Shown in pieces: positions 11,646 to 21,864 of a DNA stretch of 64,000 bases. Origin of the DNA: Entophlyctis helioformis (taxonomy: Eukaryota > Chytridiomycota > Chytridiomycetes > Chytridiales > Chytriomycetaceae); assembly GCA_025526915.1 (NCBI GenBank), contig JAHLKH010000046.1, forward strand, positions 95,187 through 159,186. Direction: 5' to 3'. The translations under genes and the position numbers were made by a program. Each line of letters starts with the position of its first letter. The first letter of the stretch is position 1. The notes beneath the pieces were generated by a model. It was given only the letters and a program-made list of their open reading frames with translations. It was not told the DNA's origin and made no database searches.

Positions 11646-12558
11646 ATGCTTCTCTCGTCGCTCATCGTCGTCGGCCTCGCCGCTGCTGCTTCCGCCGCCC
11701 CCGTGGCACCCTCTGCTGACGGCACCACTCTCGCCAAGCGTCACTACAACAACTACGACAACTACGGCCATCACAACAAGCACTACGACAACTACGACAA
11801 CTACGGCCACTACAACAAGCACTACAACAAGCACTACTACAATCACCACAACGTGCACAACCGCCACAAGCAGTACGACTACGGCTACAACAAGCACTAC
11901 GGCAACTACGAATCCAAGAAGTGGTACGGCGCCGAGTACAAGGACGACAAGCCGACCGAGTACAAGCCGACCAAGGATGAGTACAAGGACGACAAGCCGA
12001 CCAAGGATGAGTACAAGGACGACAAGCCGACCGAGTACAAGGACGACAAGTCGACCGACTACAAGCCCAAGGACGACTACAAGCCCAAGGACGACTACAA
12101 GCCCAAGGACGACTACAAGCCCAAGGACGACTATAAGCCCAAGGACGAGTACAAGCCTCCGAAGGAAGAGTACAAGCCTCCGAAGGAAGAGTACAAGCCC
12201 CCCAAGGATGAGTACAAGCCGCCCAAGGACGAGTACAAGCCCCCCAAGGACGAGTACAGCAACGACTACAGCAACGACTACGGCAACGACGACAGCTACG
12301 ACGACAATGACAACGACGACTACAACCAGGACAAGAGCTACGACAGACAGCTACGGCGACGACGACCGCAGCTACAAGTGCTCGTCTGCGATCCACCACT
12401 TCAAGGCCACGGGCTCAGCGACGCTGATCCAGTGCGTGTACATTGCGTGCGCCGACGGCACGTCGAGCGAGTACCAGTACAAGGGCATCAAGCAGTGCTT
12501 TGCGCTCGAGAAGGCGGCGCGCCGCAACAACAACGGCAGAATCCCGTACGGCTGGTGA
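11646..12558 (+). CDS. Secreted Tyr/Lys/Asp-rich repeat protein with Cys-containing C-terminal domain
   Basis: A signal peptide (MLLSSLIVVGLAAAASAAP) and a KR site at about residue 32 that could be a Kex2 cleavage point are followed by a HYNNYDNYGHHNKHY region. Next come about a dozen DEYKDDKPT, YKPKDD and EYKPPKDE units, then an Asp/Asn/Tyr stretch. The C-terminal 60 residues (YKCSSAIHHFKATGS to RIPYGW, three Cys) lie in another frame. They join either through a 97-nt GT-AG segment (12254-12350, phase 2; about 271 residues) or through a frameshift caused by a 4-nt AGAC duplication near 12342. The putative intron is Tyr/Asp-coding and lacks a pyrimidine tract, so the model is uncertain. The composition recalls wall-associated or adhesive proteins with YKPPK-type repeats. 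Extracellular location is a firm inference; function is not. Confidence 0.75.
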
Positions 12559-12847
12559 TGGATCGATCGGCCACAGCCCAGCCAGACTGCCACAGCCACA
12601 GCCACAGCCACAGCACAATCCCTTTCTCCTGTTCATGTTATCCAACACCCGCACATTGACCGACTCGAATGAAACACTTGAATGCACGTCACAGCCACAC
12701 ACGGACAGACGGCGAAGCTTTGCTTTGCTTTGCTTTGGATTGCTTTGGATTGCTTTGATTGCAGATATAAAAAGAACGGAAAGCGCACCCACGCACAACC
12801 ACCAACCAACCAACCAACCAACCACCAACCACCACCAACCACTGCCC
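12559..12847. other. Convergent intergenic spacer
   Basis: The spacer lies between the secreted protein and the F-box gene. It holds short CACAGC, TTTGC and CCAA repeats (12799-12836 is mostly ACCA units). No gene is seen. Confidence 0.6.
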
Positions 12848-13092
12848 TCACAACAGACCGCCGCCCTTGCTGCGCACCGCGTCGGCCCACAGCGAGAAAA
12901 TGTCCAGCCGCTCGTCCGTGAACCACGAGTCTGACGGCCGCACAAGCCGGTGCTGGATGAACGTGCGGTTGCTAGGTGCCGCCGCCGCCGCCGCCGCATG
13001 GCCTGCCTCGGTCCCGCCTGCAGGCGTCGTCGCAGCAGTCTCGCCCGTCGTGGCAGCAGCAGCACCAGCACCACCGCCGCCGGCACCACCAC

Positions 13093-13132
<40 letters not shown>

Positions 13133-16100
13133 CGCAGCCGCAGCACCCGCAGCAGCAGCGGCAGCAGCAGCGGCAGCAGCCTGCGCGTCAAACATGCCCG
13201 CACCAAGCACATGCCCGACCGTCGCTAGAAACTGCTCAATCTCCACCGGCTCGAGCCCTGCGTCCGTGAGGCTCGCCACAATCGCGTCGCGCTGTTCGTC
13301 CGTGAGCACCAGCGCCGCGCCGCCATGCACACCCGCAGGAGGCGGATTCGCCGCGAGAACAGCCGCCGTCAGGTCCTGTGGAATGCCCGCATGCGTCATG
13401 AGCATCGCTACCGACTGCTGGATCTCGGCCTCGGTCGGCGCGTGTACGTGGCCGTGTACGTGGCCGTGGCCATGGCCGTGCGCGAGTCCAAACATGTGCG
13501 CGAGCGGCGGCATCATCTCGTCATCGTCGCCATCGTCCTCCCCATCGTTGTCATCCCCATCGTCGTCCTCCCCATCATCGTCGCATCGTCCACATCATCG
13601 TCGTCGTCCCCTTGCCCATCAACGTCTTCCCATTCGTCGTCGTCGCCTGCGCCGTCCGCAGCACCAGCACCAGCACCAGCATCAGCGCCTCCGCCGTGCC
13701 CAGCCGCCCCGCCATGCCCACCGCCATGCGAATGCGTGTGCCCGGCAAAGAACGGCGCCGGCGTCCGCACACCGTCGTCGCCGACCACCCACTCATGATT
13801 GGCATACACCGTATGCAGGCGTCGCAACCCGCGTCGACCGTGAGCACCAGCAACACCGGCCCGTCGCGCCTCGACCACGCCCTCGACAAACCGCGTCACG
13901 TCGCCCGCGTCCAGCGCGACACAGTCAACGACCGACAGCCGCTCGAGCTCCGGCATAGCAGCCCCGTCGCTGATGGCTTCCAGGAACCGCCCGTCGATCG
14001 AGACGCCATTGAGGCAGAGAGATGCGAGTCGCGCGCACGCACCGCTCTGCAGGAACCGCAGCAGCGCATCTTGGCTGATGCTGCTCTGGCCAAACAGGTT
14101 GAGCACACGCACGCCGGCATCGCCGCCCGTCCATGTCGCTGCGCCACTGCCACTGCCACTGCCACCCGCATACCGGTGCATCTCGATGCTCGCCGCCATC
14201 TCGGGGCCAAGCTCGTCCAAGAACGCGTCGTCGAGCGCACCCGTGTCCGATTTGGGCGTCATGTGGAAATCCAGCACACGGATCGAGGGCACGGACGCCA
14301 TGAGGCGGGAGAAGCCGGCCGCCGTCATGGCCTTGGTTTTCGAGACCGCGAGCACGCGCAGCCGACGGCAATGGGCAGCCACGGCGGCCAGCATCGCGTC
14401 CGTGAGCGCCGTCGTCACGTCCAGGTCGCGCAGCGAGTCGCCGTCCTCAAACACCATGCGCAGCATATCGAGGCCGGGAGCGCTCGCAGCCACGTCGCAC
14501 ATGAGCGGGTCCGTCACATCGCAGTCGACAAAGCGCAGCGTGCGCAGCCGCGGCCGCATCTCGAGCCGCATGTGAGTGTCCACGTTGCGCGTTGCGCACA
14601 GACCCGCCATGCCCAGAAACTCGAGGTTGGGTGCGCCGTTCCACAGCGTGTAAAAAGCCTGCAGCGTCGCGTCGCAGTAGTCGAGCGTGACGGCGCGGAG
14701 GGCGGGACACATGGCAGCGAGCACGGCGAGGTCCACGTCGCCGCCGTAAGGCGACAGCGTGCGGTGGCCAATGGGCACGCCGTCCATGCGGATGCACTCG
14801 AGCTTGGGCACGGCCTCGAAGAGGTAGGCCATGCCGACCTTGGACGTGTACGGGTCCTTTTCCGGGATGGCCTCGAGGTTGAGGTGGCGGATCTCTGGGC
14901 AGTTTTCTGCCACGGCGCGCATGAGCGGGACCCAGCCGTCGGCATCCACATCCTCGATGTTGAGCGCACGCAGACGGCCGAGCGCAGGCCGCATTTTGCG
15001 CAGCAGGTGGGGCCGCAGCGTGGGGATGGCCTCGTGCGAGTGCTGCGGATGCATAAACGTGACCGACGTCCAGTTGGGCAGGAACTCGAGGATGAGCTCG
15101 AGGAGGTCGGTGACGGGCCCACACGAGGGGATCTCGAGGCGACGCACCAGCCGGCCGTTGCCGTAGGGCAGCGAGCCGATCTGCGGCGTCCGGTGTGCAG
15201 CCCGCCGCAGCTCCTGTGCAGCGCGGATCTGGTCTGGCGCCGTCGAGCCGTAGCGACGTTTCGAGAACGCGTCGGCAAGCGACGAGCCCGAGCCCGAGGC
15301 CGAGGTCGAGGCTGGCGAGGCGTGCAAGCCCAGGGTGTGGCCCGTGCCCACGGCCGAGGGAGACTCTGCGGATCTGAGCGACATGAACGAATAAACGGCC
15401 GTGGCCTGGGCGGCCTCCTGCAGGCGGGCCAGATCGGCCGTGTCCAGCAGGCCCGTGCCATCCAGCGGCGAGTCGCGGGCAATGGGAAACGACGCGGACG
15501 GGAAGCTGAGCACGTACGACTCGAGGGTCGGCAGCGGGTCGCGCACGGCGGCGGCGACCAGATCCAGCCGCATGTCGATCAGACGCAGCAGGGCGGCCAG
15601 GTCGGCCGGGCTCAGGGGCGGCGGCTTTGCAGAAGACGGCGAAGAAGACGACGGCGAAGACGAAGACGAAGGCGACGAGGCGGCCGAGTGGATGGCGTCG
15701 TAGCGGGCCGACAGCAGCACGGCGCGCACAAAGGCGGGCAGGATCGAGTTCTCGACCATGACGCGGCGCCAGAGCAGGTCGTTGGCCAGGCGGTTCCATG
15801 TGCGCGACACGAGCGAGCAGGCGAACAGCGGGTGGGCGGGCAGCCTGGGGCGCGTGGGCGGCAGCAGCGGCTCTGCGCGTGCCGTTGCTGCTGTTGCTGT
15901 TGTGGGATCTGCCGCTGTTGTCGTTGAAGGCTCAGGTGCAGGCGGCAGCGTCGACAGCTCGGTCGCCGTCGTAAAGTTGAAGATTCGCAGGAGCAGCTCC
16001 TCGGGCAGCCGCGGCACCTTGCGGGCGGGCGGCGGCGGCGGCGGGTGCACCGGGGCGGGCAGCTGCGCGGGCACGGGCGAGGGCGAGGGCGAGGGCGGGT

Positions 16101-16449
16101 CGGCCATGACAACGTCGCCGTCGAGTGCGGGCATGACGCTGGTGGTGCAAGTCGTGCTGCTGCTGGTGCTTGTGGTCGTGCGGTTGAGGGCGTGCAAGAG
16201 GGCGGCTTGCAGGGCCAGGGGCGGGGCGGTGGAAGGCGGCGGCGGCGAGGTGGAAGGCAAAGGAGAGGTAGAAGCCGACGACGAGAGCGACGAGAGCGAC
16301 GAGAGCAGCAGCAGGCGGTGGCAGTCGTACTGCGAGTAGGGCGAGTGGGGCGAGTGGGGCGACGGCGCTGTGCTTGGTGGTTGTGGGCTCGTTGCGGTGC
16401 TCGCCGCTGTGCTTGTCGCTGTGATCTCGCTGACGGGCTCGTGCCGCAT
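12848..16449 (-). CDS. F-box and leucine-rich repeat protein with frame break
   Basis: The open frame runs 16449-13513 (978 codons); ATGs at 16449 and 16134 are both possible starts. An F-box (RLPEELLLRIFNF, with LFACSLVSRTWNRLANDLLW after a low-complexity insert) precedes LRR-like units rich in LRxLxLxx (HLNLEAIP, LRTLRFVDCDVT, IRVLDFHMTP). The frame ends in an Asp/Glu/Met tract at 13513. A second frame, 12848-13516, continues the acidic run and adds 222 residues: a His-Gly repeat, a helical segment, a poly-Ala/Gly tract of about 45 residues and a conserved-looking end (RTFIQHRLVRPSDSWFTDER). The switch lies in a GAC/GAT repeat near 13583. I read it as one gene with a frameshift or sequencing indel; two adjacent genes are the alternative. 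F-box proteins act as SCF ubiquitin-ligase substrate receptors. Confidence 0.72.
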
Positions 16450-16597
16450 TCCCGATGCGGCGGCAAGGCCCCGCGGTGCGCTCGCGGGCCTTTTACAGGC
16501 ACTTGGACACTGGCACATGCACTTGCAGACAGACACTTGCACTTGCAGACAGACACACTCGTGCTCAAGCGGCTGTTTATTGGCCACGGCGGGTGCT

Positions 16598-16660
16598 CTG
16601 ACCACACACACACACACACACACACACCACACACACACACCACACACACACACACACACG
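16598..16660. repeat. CA dinucleotide microsatellite
   Basis: About 28 CA units with CC interruptions lie immediately downstream of the ankyrin gene stop. Confidence 0.95.
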
Positions 16661-16664
16661 CGGC

Positions 16665-18233
16665 TCACTCGGACCAGCCCCGGCTGCGCAGATACGCCAC
16701 AATGTCCTTGCGCATCTCGTACTTGGGCCCCATGATCTGCTGCAGCGAGCCCTTGGTCCACGCCTCGCGCCGGTGCTCGTACAGCCACTGCACGACCGGC
16801 ATGTGTCCGCACGCCGCCGCCTGGTTCAGCGCGTCCGCCGTGCAGCCCTCGCGCCGGTTCGCGTGCAGCCACTGCACCATCTCCAGGTTGCCGTTGCGCG
16901 CCGCCGTGTCCATCGCCATCGTCGTGCAGCCCTCGCGCCGGTTCGCGTGCAGCCACTTGACAATGTCAATGTACCCGTTGCACGCTGCGCCGTCCATCGC
17001 CTGCGTCGTGCAGCCCTCGCGCCGGTTGGCGTGCAGCCACTGCACCATCGGCAGGTGCCCGTCGATCGCCGCCGTGTCCATCGCCAGAGATGAGCACGCG
17101 CGGTTGCCGGCCTGCATCAGCAGCTTCACAACCTCAATGTGCCCGCCGTTGGCTGCAAAGTCGATCGCCATCATCGCCGTCAGGTCAGAGTACATGGCCA
17201 GCCGCACGACCTTGAGCGTGTACGCCAGGTGCTTGAGCAGATCCAGGTGCCCAAAGATGATGCACTGCCATCCAAGCGCAATCGGGTGCTGGTAGTCGAT
17301 CAGGTCCAGCCACATGTTGCGCATCGGCACGTGGCGCAGGTCGTCGTCCATGTCCAGGTGGTCGTGGTACTCGGTCGTGCGGTACCGGTTGGTCGCCCGC
17401 AGGTACGAGTCGTGCCGCGCCCGCATCTCGCGGTCCGCCGGGAACCGCGCACACAGCCGCGTGTACATGGCCCGCGACTTGACCAGCTTCATGTCCACGT
17501 GCTCGTCAAAGTCCGTGAGGCACGAAAACGTGACGTTGGGCAGCAGCTCCAGGTCGCCCTGCCAGTCGCTCGTGATGACCTCGGTCCACAGCGCGAGCAG
17601 GAACGGCAGCACGTACTCGTGCGGCGCCATCATCTTGCTGAGATGGCGTGTGAGCGGGCCCGCGTGCGCCAGGATCATGAGCCGGATCTCTCGCGGCAGG
17701 CGATCCCACCAATACTTTTGCGCCGGCTTGAGCTTGGGCTTGAGCTTGGCCTTGGGCTTGGCCTTGGCCTTGGGCGGCCCGTCTGCGACTGGCTCGATCA
17801 GCGGCAAGTCTGCTGCTGCTGCTGCTGCACCTGCTTTGTCGACGCCTTGCGCTGATGCCGCCGATGCAAGCGACGCCTGGAATGCGGCCATGGCGCTGGC
17901 CACCGTCTGCGCAGCATCCGCAGCTGCCTTGGCGGCGGCTCGTGCGGTGGCAGACGCCGTCTCGGCCGTCTCGGCGGCAGTGGCAGCCGCACTCGCAGCA
18001 GCGCCAGCCGACGCAGATGCAGCCGAAGCTGCTGTTGCTGCGGCACTCGCCGCAGCCACAGCCTGCTGGACAGCCGCAGCGAGAGCGGCAGGGCTGGCAG
18101 AGGTGGCAGATGTGGCAGATGTGCCAGCCAGCGGCGGCGTCGGCGGCGGCGTGCTTGCCCGCTCAGCCTGCGATGCAGCCTCTGGTGGTGCGGCGTCTGT
18201 CGGCTGCTGGCTGTTGCGCTTCTTTCGCGGCAT
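16665..18233 (-). CDS. Ankyrin-repeat protein with F-box-like motif
   Basis: This is an intronless ORF of 522 residues; start 18233 (MPRKKRNS) was chosen as the first Met after non-coding-like upstream sequence. Residues 1-175 are basic and then Ala-rich with coiled-coil-like heptads, followed by a KPKAKLKPK linker. An F-box-like segment (YWWDRLPREIRLMILAHAG) lies near residues 180-200. The C-terminal 190 residues hold about five or six ankyrin units, three of them almost identical (VQWLHANRREGCTT plus AMDxAAxNG). This style of ankyrin protein is strongly expanded in chytrids and amoebae. An adaptor role, possibly in ubiquitination, is inferred from the F-box-like motif. Confidence 0.85.
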   Translation of the reverse strand: MPRKKRNSQQPTDAAPPEAASQAERASTPPPTPPLAGTSATSATSASPAALAAAVQQAVAAASAAATAASAASASAGAAASAAATAAETAETASATARAAAKAAADAAQTVASAMAAFQASLASAASAQGVDKAGAAAAAADLPLIEPVADGPPKAKAKPKAKLKPKLKPAQKYWWDRLPREIRLMILAHAGPLTRHLSKMMAPHEYVLPFLLALWTEVITSDWQGDLELLPNVTFSCLTDFDEHVDMKLVKSRAMYTRLCARFPADREMRARHDSYLRATNRYRTTEYHDHLDMDDDLRHVPMRNMWLDLIDYQHPIALGWQCIIFGHLDLLKHLAYTLKVVRLAMYSDLTAMMAIDFAANGGHIEVVKLLMQAGNRACSSLAMDTAAIDGHLPMVQWLHANRREGCTTQAMDGAACNGYIDIVKWLHANRREGCTTMAMDTAARNGNLEMVQWLHANRREGCTADALNQAAACGHMPVVQWLYEHRREAWTKGSLQQIMGPKYEMRKDIVAYLRSRGWSE

Positions 18234-18575
18234 TGAGTTGCGTGGAGGGGCGCGAGAATCGTCGCGTGTTGGTCGCGCTGGTCGCGCTCGTCGCGCTCGT
18301 CGTGCTGGTTGGGACACAGCAGCGCCGTCAATACAATCCCTGCAGTCCCCGACGATGGCGCTCTCTGAGCCAAAGCAAAGCACGCGATCCACGCACGATA
18401 CACGCACGGTCCTCACACGCTCTGTGAGCCGTCCTTATAGAATGGATGCCTTGCAGAATGGACGCCTGCTGTCGGTTTGAGAGCATCGGCTGGCTGTCGC
18501 TCGTAGCTGGCCGGATGGCTGGTGGCTGGATGGCTGGAGGTGCACGTGCGTGGCAGAGACAGTGAGCAACCGCCA
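18234..18575. other. Divergent intergenic region
   Basis: This is the region between the ankyrin gene and the unknown plus-strand gene. It contains GTCGCGCT repeats near 18270-18300 and TGGCTGGATGGCTGG repeats near 18512-18538. No gene is supported. Confidence 0.5.
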
Positions 18576-20418
18576 ATGCCGACGGCGTCAATTCGTTGCG
18601 ATGCTGTTGCTCTGGCCGACGCTCCATTTCAAGCCAGGCTCGGGCAGAATGCCACTTTGCCCGTCTTTCGACATTCGCAACAAGAGCAACTCGCCAGCAA
18701 CATCGACGACGACAACGACGACGACGACGCCATGGACAATAACAACAACAATGGTAAGCGTCCATCTCGCTTGCAGTGCACCGTGTGCTCTCATTGTCCG
18801 TGCCCTGCATGCGCCTTGCTGAACAATGCTCGCTCTCTTGCCCTTGCTCGCTGTCTGGCCCTTGCTGGCTGCTGGCTGCCACGGTGTTGCCTCCACAACG
18901 GATCGTTCCCACGTCGCGTCACTTTCTCCCAATCCGTTGTGTCGCTCAGACAACCAACCCGGCCAACCCAACCAGCCCAACCAACCCGACCAACCCGGCC
19001 AAGCCAACCAGCCCAACCAACCCGACCAACCCGGCCAAGCCAACCAGCCCAACCAAGCTGACCAGCCTTTCGTCCGAATGTTTGCTATGCTGGCCGAAAT
19101 GACCGATGTTTGCAACCATGGTAAGACATGGCCAGGCCGGCTCATGAGCATTGCGTTGCTCAGCCAACTGACGGGCTCTCTGTTGGTGTCTACTCGGTCA
19201 ACGCGGGCGTGTGTGCATGGTTGCCTGCCGACCAGCCAACCAATCGGTCGGTGAGTGCTGTTGATGGCTCATCGCAACTGATCCACTTGGCGCTGACAGG
19301 CAACAGTACAACTCAATGCCATGCGAGTCAACTTTGTGGCAACCGAACAAGAGTACTTGGCAGCAGCAGCAGCAGCTGAAGGAGAAGCGGTTGATGGCGC
19401 TGCACCCGAGCCTCTGCTGCAATACCTCCTTCATTCAGTGCAACGCCTGCAGGAAGGCCTCGAGCAAATCCAGGAGGAGCAGCTGCAACTGCAGCAGCTG
19501 CAGCAACTCCAGGTCCGGGTTGCCGTTCTGGAGGGCCAGGCCCAATGGTTCAGAGTTATTGGGCAGCCTCGTCTCTATCTGCACATCGCTCGGTTGAATC
19601 GTCAGCTCCAACGGCAAATCCGACGACTCCAGCAACAGCAACAGCAACATGAGCAGGAGCAGGAGCAGGAGCTTCTCGAAGATGCGGGCATTGCTGGCAA
19701 TGCCAACATGGATGACGTTGGATGGGGCATGGATGCTGGTGACGAGTTTGCTGAAGAGGCTGAGATCGTCGAGGGTGTTCAAGCCGTCATTCCAGCTGCT
19801 GTTCAAGCCGTTATTCCAGCTGCCGTTCCCGCCGTCGTTCCCGCCGTCATTCCCGCCGTCGTTCCTGCCGTCGTTCCTGTCGTCGTTCCTGCCGCTGCAC
19901 CAGCTGCTGATGTGATGACACTCCTGCACCAGGTGCTCGCAGGGCAGGAAGGCTTGCAGGCCCAGTTTCGTGGTAAGGATGATCCTGATGTGGCGTGTGC
20001 ACGCCTTGCTCTGACCTTGACTGCAGTGCTTGATTGGCGTGTACAGAACCATGACGCCGAACGATACAACTCGCAGAACTCGATCCTTGGCACTCAGATG
20101 ATCCGGCCACTTATCAAGATGCGCCAAGGTTTCACTCCAGACCCTCGCAGGGTCATTCCAATGGGGCGTGGCGGCCGGAACATCCTGCCAGGACGCGACA
20201 ACATTCCAGCAGGCGTGCTCCCAGGTCCAGCAAATGTTGGGTTCGAGTTTCCGGCATCCCAGTCGGCTTTGCAAGACCTTAAACTGCGTCAGTTGTACCG
20301 CCTTGTGCAGTTTTATGATATTGTTGATGAGAATCTCTCTGTCAGCCAACGCGGTTGGCAAATAACGGCCCTGCGAGCCAGACTCCTGATGTTCCTTGGT
20401 GTGACCATGACCATGTGA
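18576..20418 (+). CDS. Coiled-coil protein with NQPxQP and VIPAAV repeats, unknown function
   Basis: Three exons join in phase: 18576-18753, 18950-19120 and 19307-20418 (486 residues). The start is uncertain; 18522 is an in-frame alternative. Exon 1 ends in Asp and Asn runs. Exon 2 has QPNQPDQPGQAN repeats. Exon 3 encodes a strong Gln/Leu coiled coil (residues about 165-240), an acidic segment and eight to ten tandem (A/P)VIPAAV or AVVP units. It ends in a conserved-looking C-terminal region of about 150 residues (GRGGRNILPGRDNIP, FEFPASQSALQDLKLRQLYRLVQF). I recognise no family. The C-terminal region is the most likely folded domain. Confidence 0.6.
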
Positions 20419-20543
20419 AATGAAGACTTGGATTGCTCAACTTTGAGATTGACTTTGCGCGACTTTGGCAACGCGATGCCCGCAGCCAGACCAGCCAGAC
20501 CAGCCAGACCAGCCAGACCAGCTGTCGCTCATCGCGTTGGAAG

Positions 20544-21675
20544 ATGCTGCGCACAGACGCAGACGGCCTGCTGACGGTCATTGAGAAGACGTGGAGCGTG
20601 GCGCAGGGCATCAGCGGCAAGGTGCGCCAGCTGGATCTGGAGCAGGTGCGTATGTCTGCGTGTGTGTGTGTCTGCCTGTGTCTGTCTGCGGTGCTTGGAC
20701 TGACTGACGCATCCCTCAACGGCACACAACGGCACACAACGGCATGCAACGACAGTCGCGTGTCAAGACCACGCTGCAGCTGCTCGACGACGTCCAGGAA
20801 CTAAAGGTCCGTTGGCATGCACACCATCACGCCCGTGCACTTGCCATGCCGTCTGCGCTCACAGCCCACCCCTGCAACACGACAGGCGTGCGCGTTTGGT
20901 GCGCAGCGAGCCATTGCACGCAGCGACATCGAGACTGGCGCAGACTTCATCGCACGGTTCCTGCGCTTCAATGTCGAGCCTGTCGAAGAGATCTTTGTGC
21001 ACACCATGGTCATGGCAGACGACCAAGATCCCGGCTTCATGGGCATATCCGCCACGGACGGCAGCACGAGTCCCGGCGTGGACGATCCGCTTGGCCTGAT
21101 GGGCCGTCGCCGGTCAAGTCGCTCCGCCATGCGCAGGCGACATTGACCAACCTGCTCATGGACGAGTTTGATGCGGCTGTGCAGGCCAACAACCCCGACG
21201 AGATTGTGCGGTGCTTCAAGATGTTTCCGCAGCTGGGCAAGGCCGAGCTCGGTCTCGACAAGTTCGCGGCATACGTCTGCGGCAACATCTCGCAGTTCTG
21301 CCACGAGGGCATGCGCGCCGCAACCGAGTCGAGTCCGTGCTTGATTGCCCGCCGTGCGATGCGTGCCAGCCTCAGCTGACCAGCCTTGCTTTGCGTGCAG
21401 ACAACCGGCGCAACATGTACGTGGATCTCATCACACGGCTCTTTGAGGTCATTGCATCCATGATCGACAGACAAGAGGCCATGGTCGAGTCGCACTACGG
21501 TCCTGGCCGCATGCTGTCCGTCATCCAACGCCTGCAGCGCGAGGCCGACATCCAGTCCTCCATCCTGATTGGCGGCCTGATGGAAGCCAGGCAGCTCAAG
21601 CGCAAGGTCAAGGACATCCAAGCCTATGAAGACATGACGCGGCGCAAGCATCAGGGGGATGCGGTTGTGCTGTGA
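20544..21675 (+). pseudogene. COG4: COG4 internal fragment, frameshifted and truncated
   Basis: Segments 20544-20645, 20756-20806, 20907-21332 and 21401-21675 encode matches to conserved oligomeric Golgi subunit 4. They include SVAQGISGKVRQLDLEQSRVK, EIVRCFKMFPQLGKAELGLDKF and MVESHYGPGRMLSVIQRLQ, all in family order. Only a region corresponding roughly to human COG4 residues 95-330 of 785 is present. No N-terminal coil was found upstream and no C-terminal lobe after the stop at 21675. Within the third segment the frame must change near 21100 without a usable intron. COG4 is normally a single-copy tether subunit for intra-Golgi transport, so either this is a broken duplicate or the locus is rearranged or misassembled. 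Confidence 0.65.
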
Positions 21676-21864
21676 TCGTGCCGGATGCCCTGCACACAGA
21701 TGCAGCCGGCATGCATGTCGGCAGCGCGTCCAGGATGGAGATGCTGCACAAAGCAAGGTCATGTATGGGAACACGTCGACTTCCAAATCAACCCGAAAGC
21801 CAGCCAGCCATCCATCGCATGTTTGCGCATCATCGACCATCAAGCCAACAGCAGCATCACCGCC

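Noticed and set aside
11662..12399. Trp/Cys/Arg-rich minus-strand ORF opposite the secreted protein
   Set aside because: Its CSRPWA repeats are the antisense image of the YKPKDD codons, with no start context or signal.
13612..15927. 771-codon plus-strand ORF opposite the F-box gene
   Set aside because: Composition is Arg/His/Gln-rich with no domain, while the opposite strand has F-box and LRR motifs. It is a GC-rich antisense shadow.
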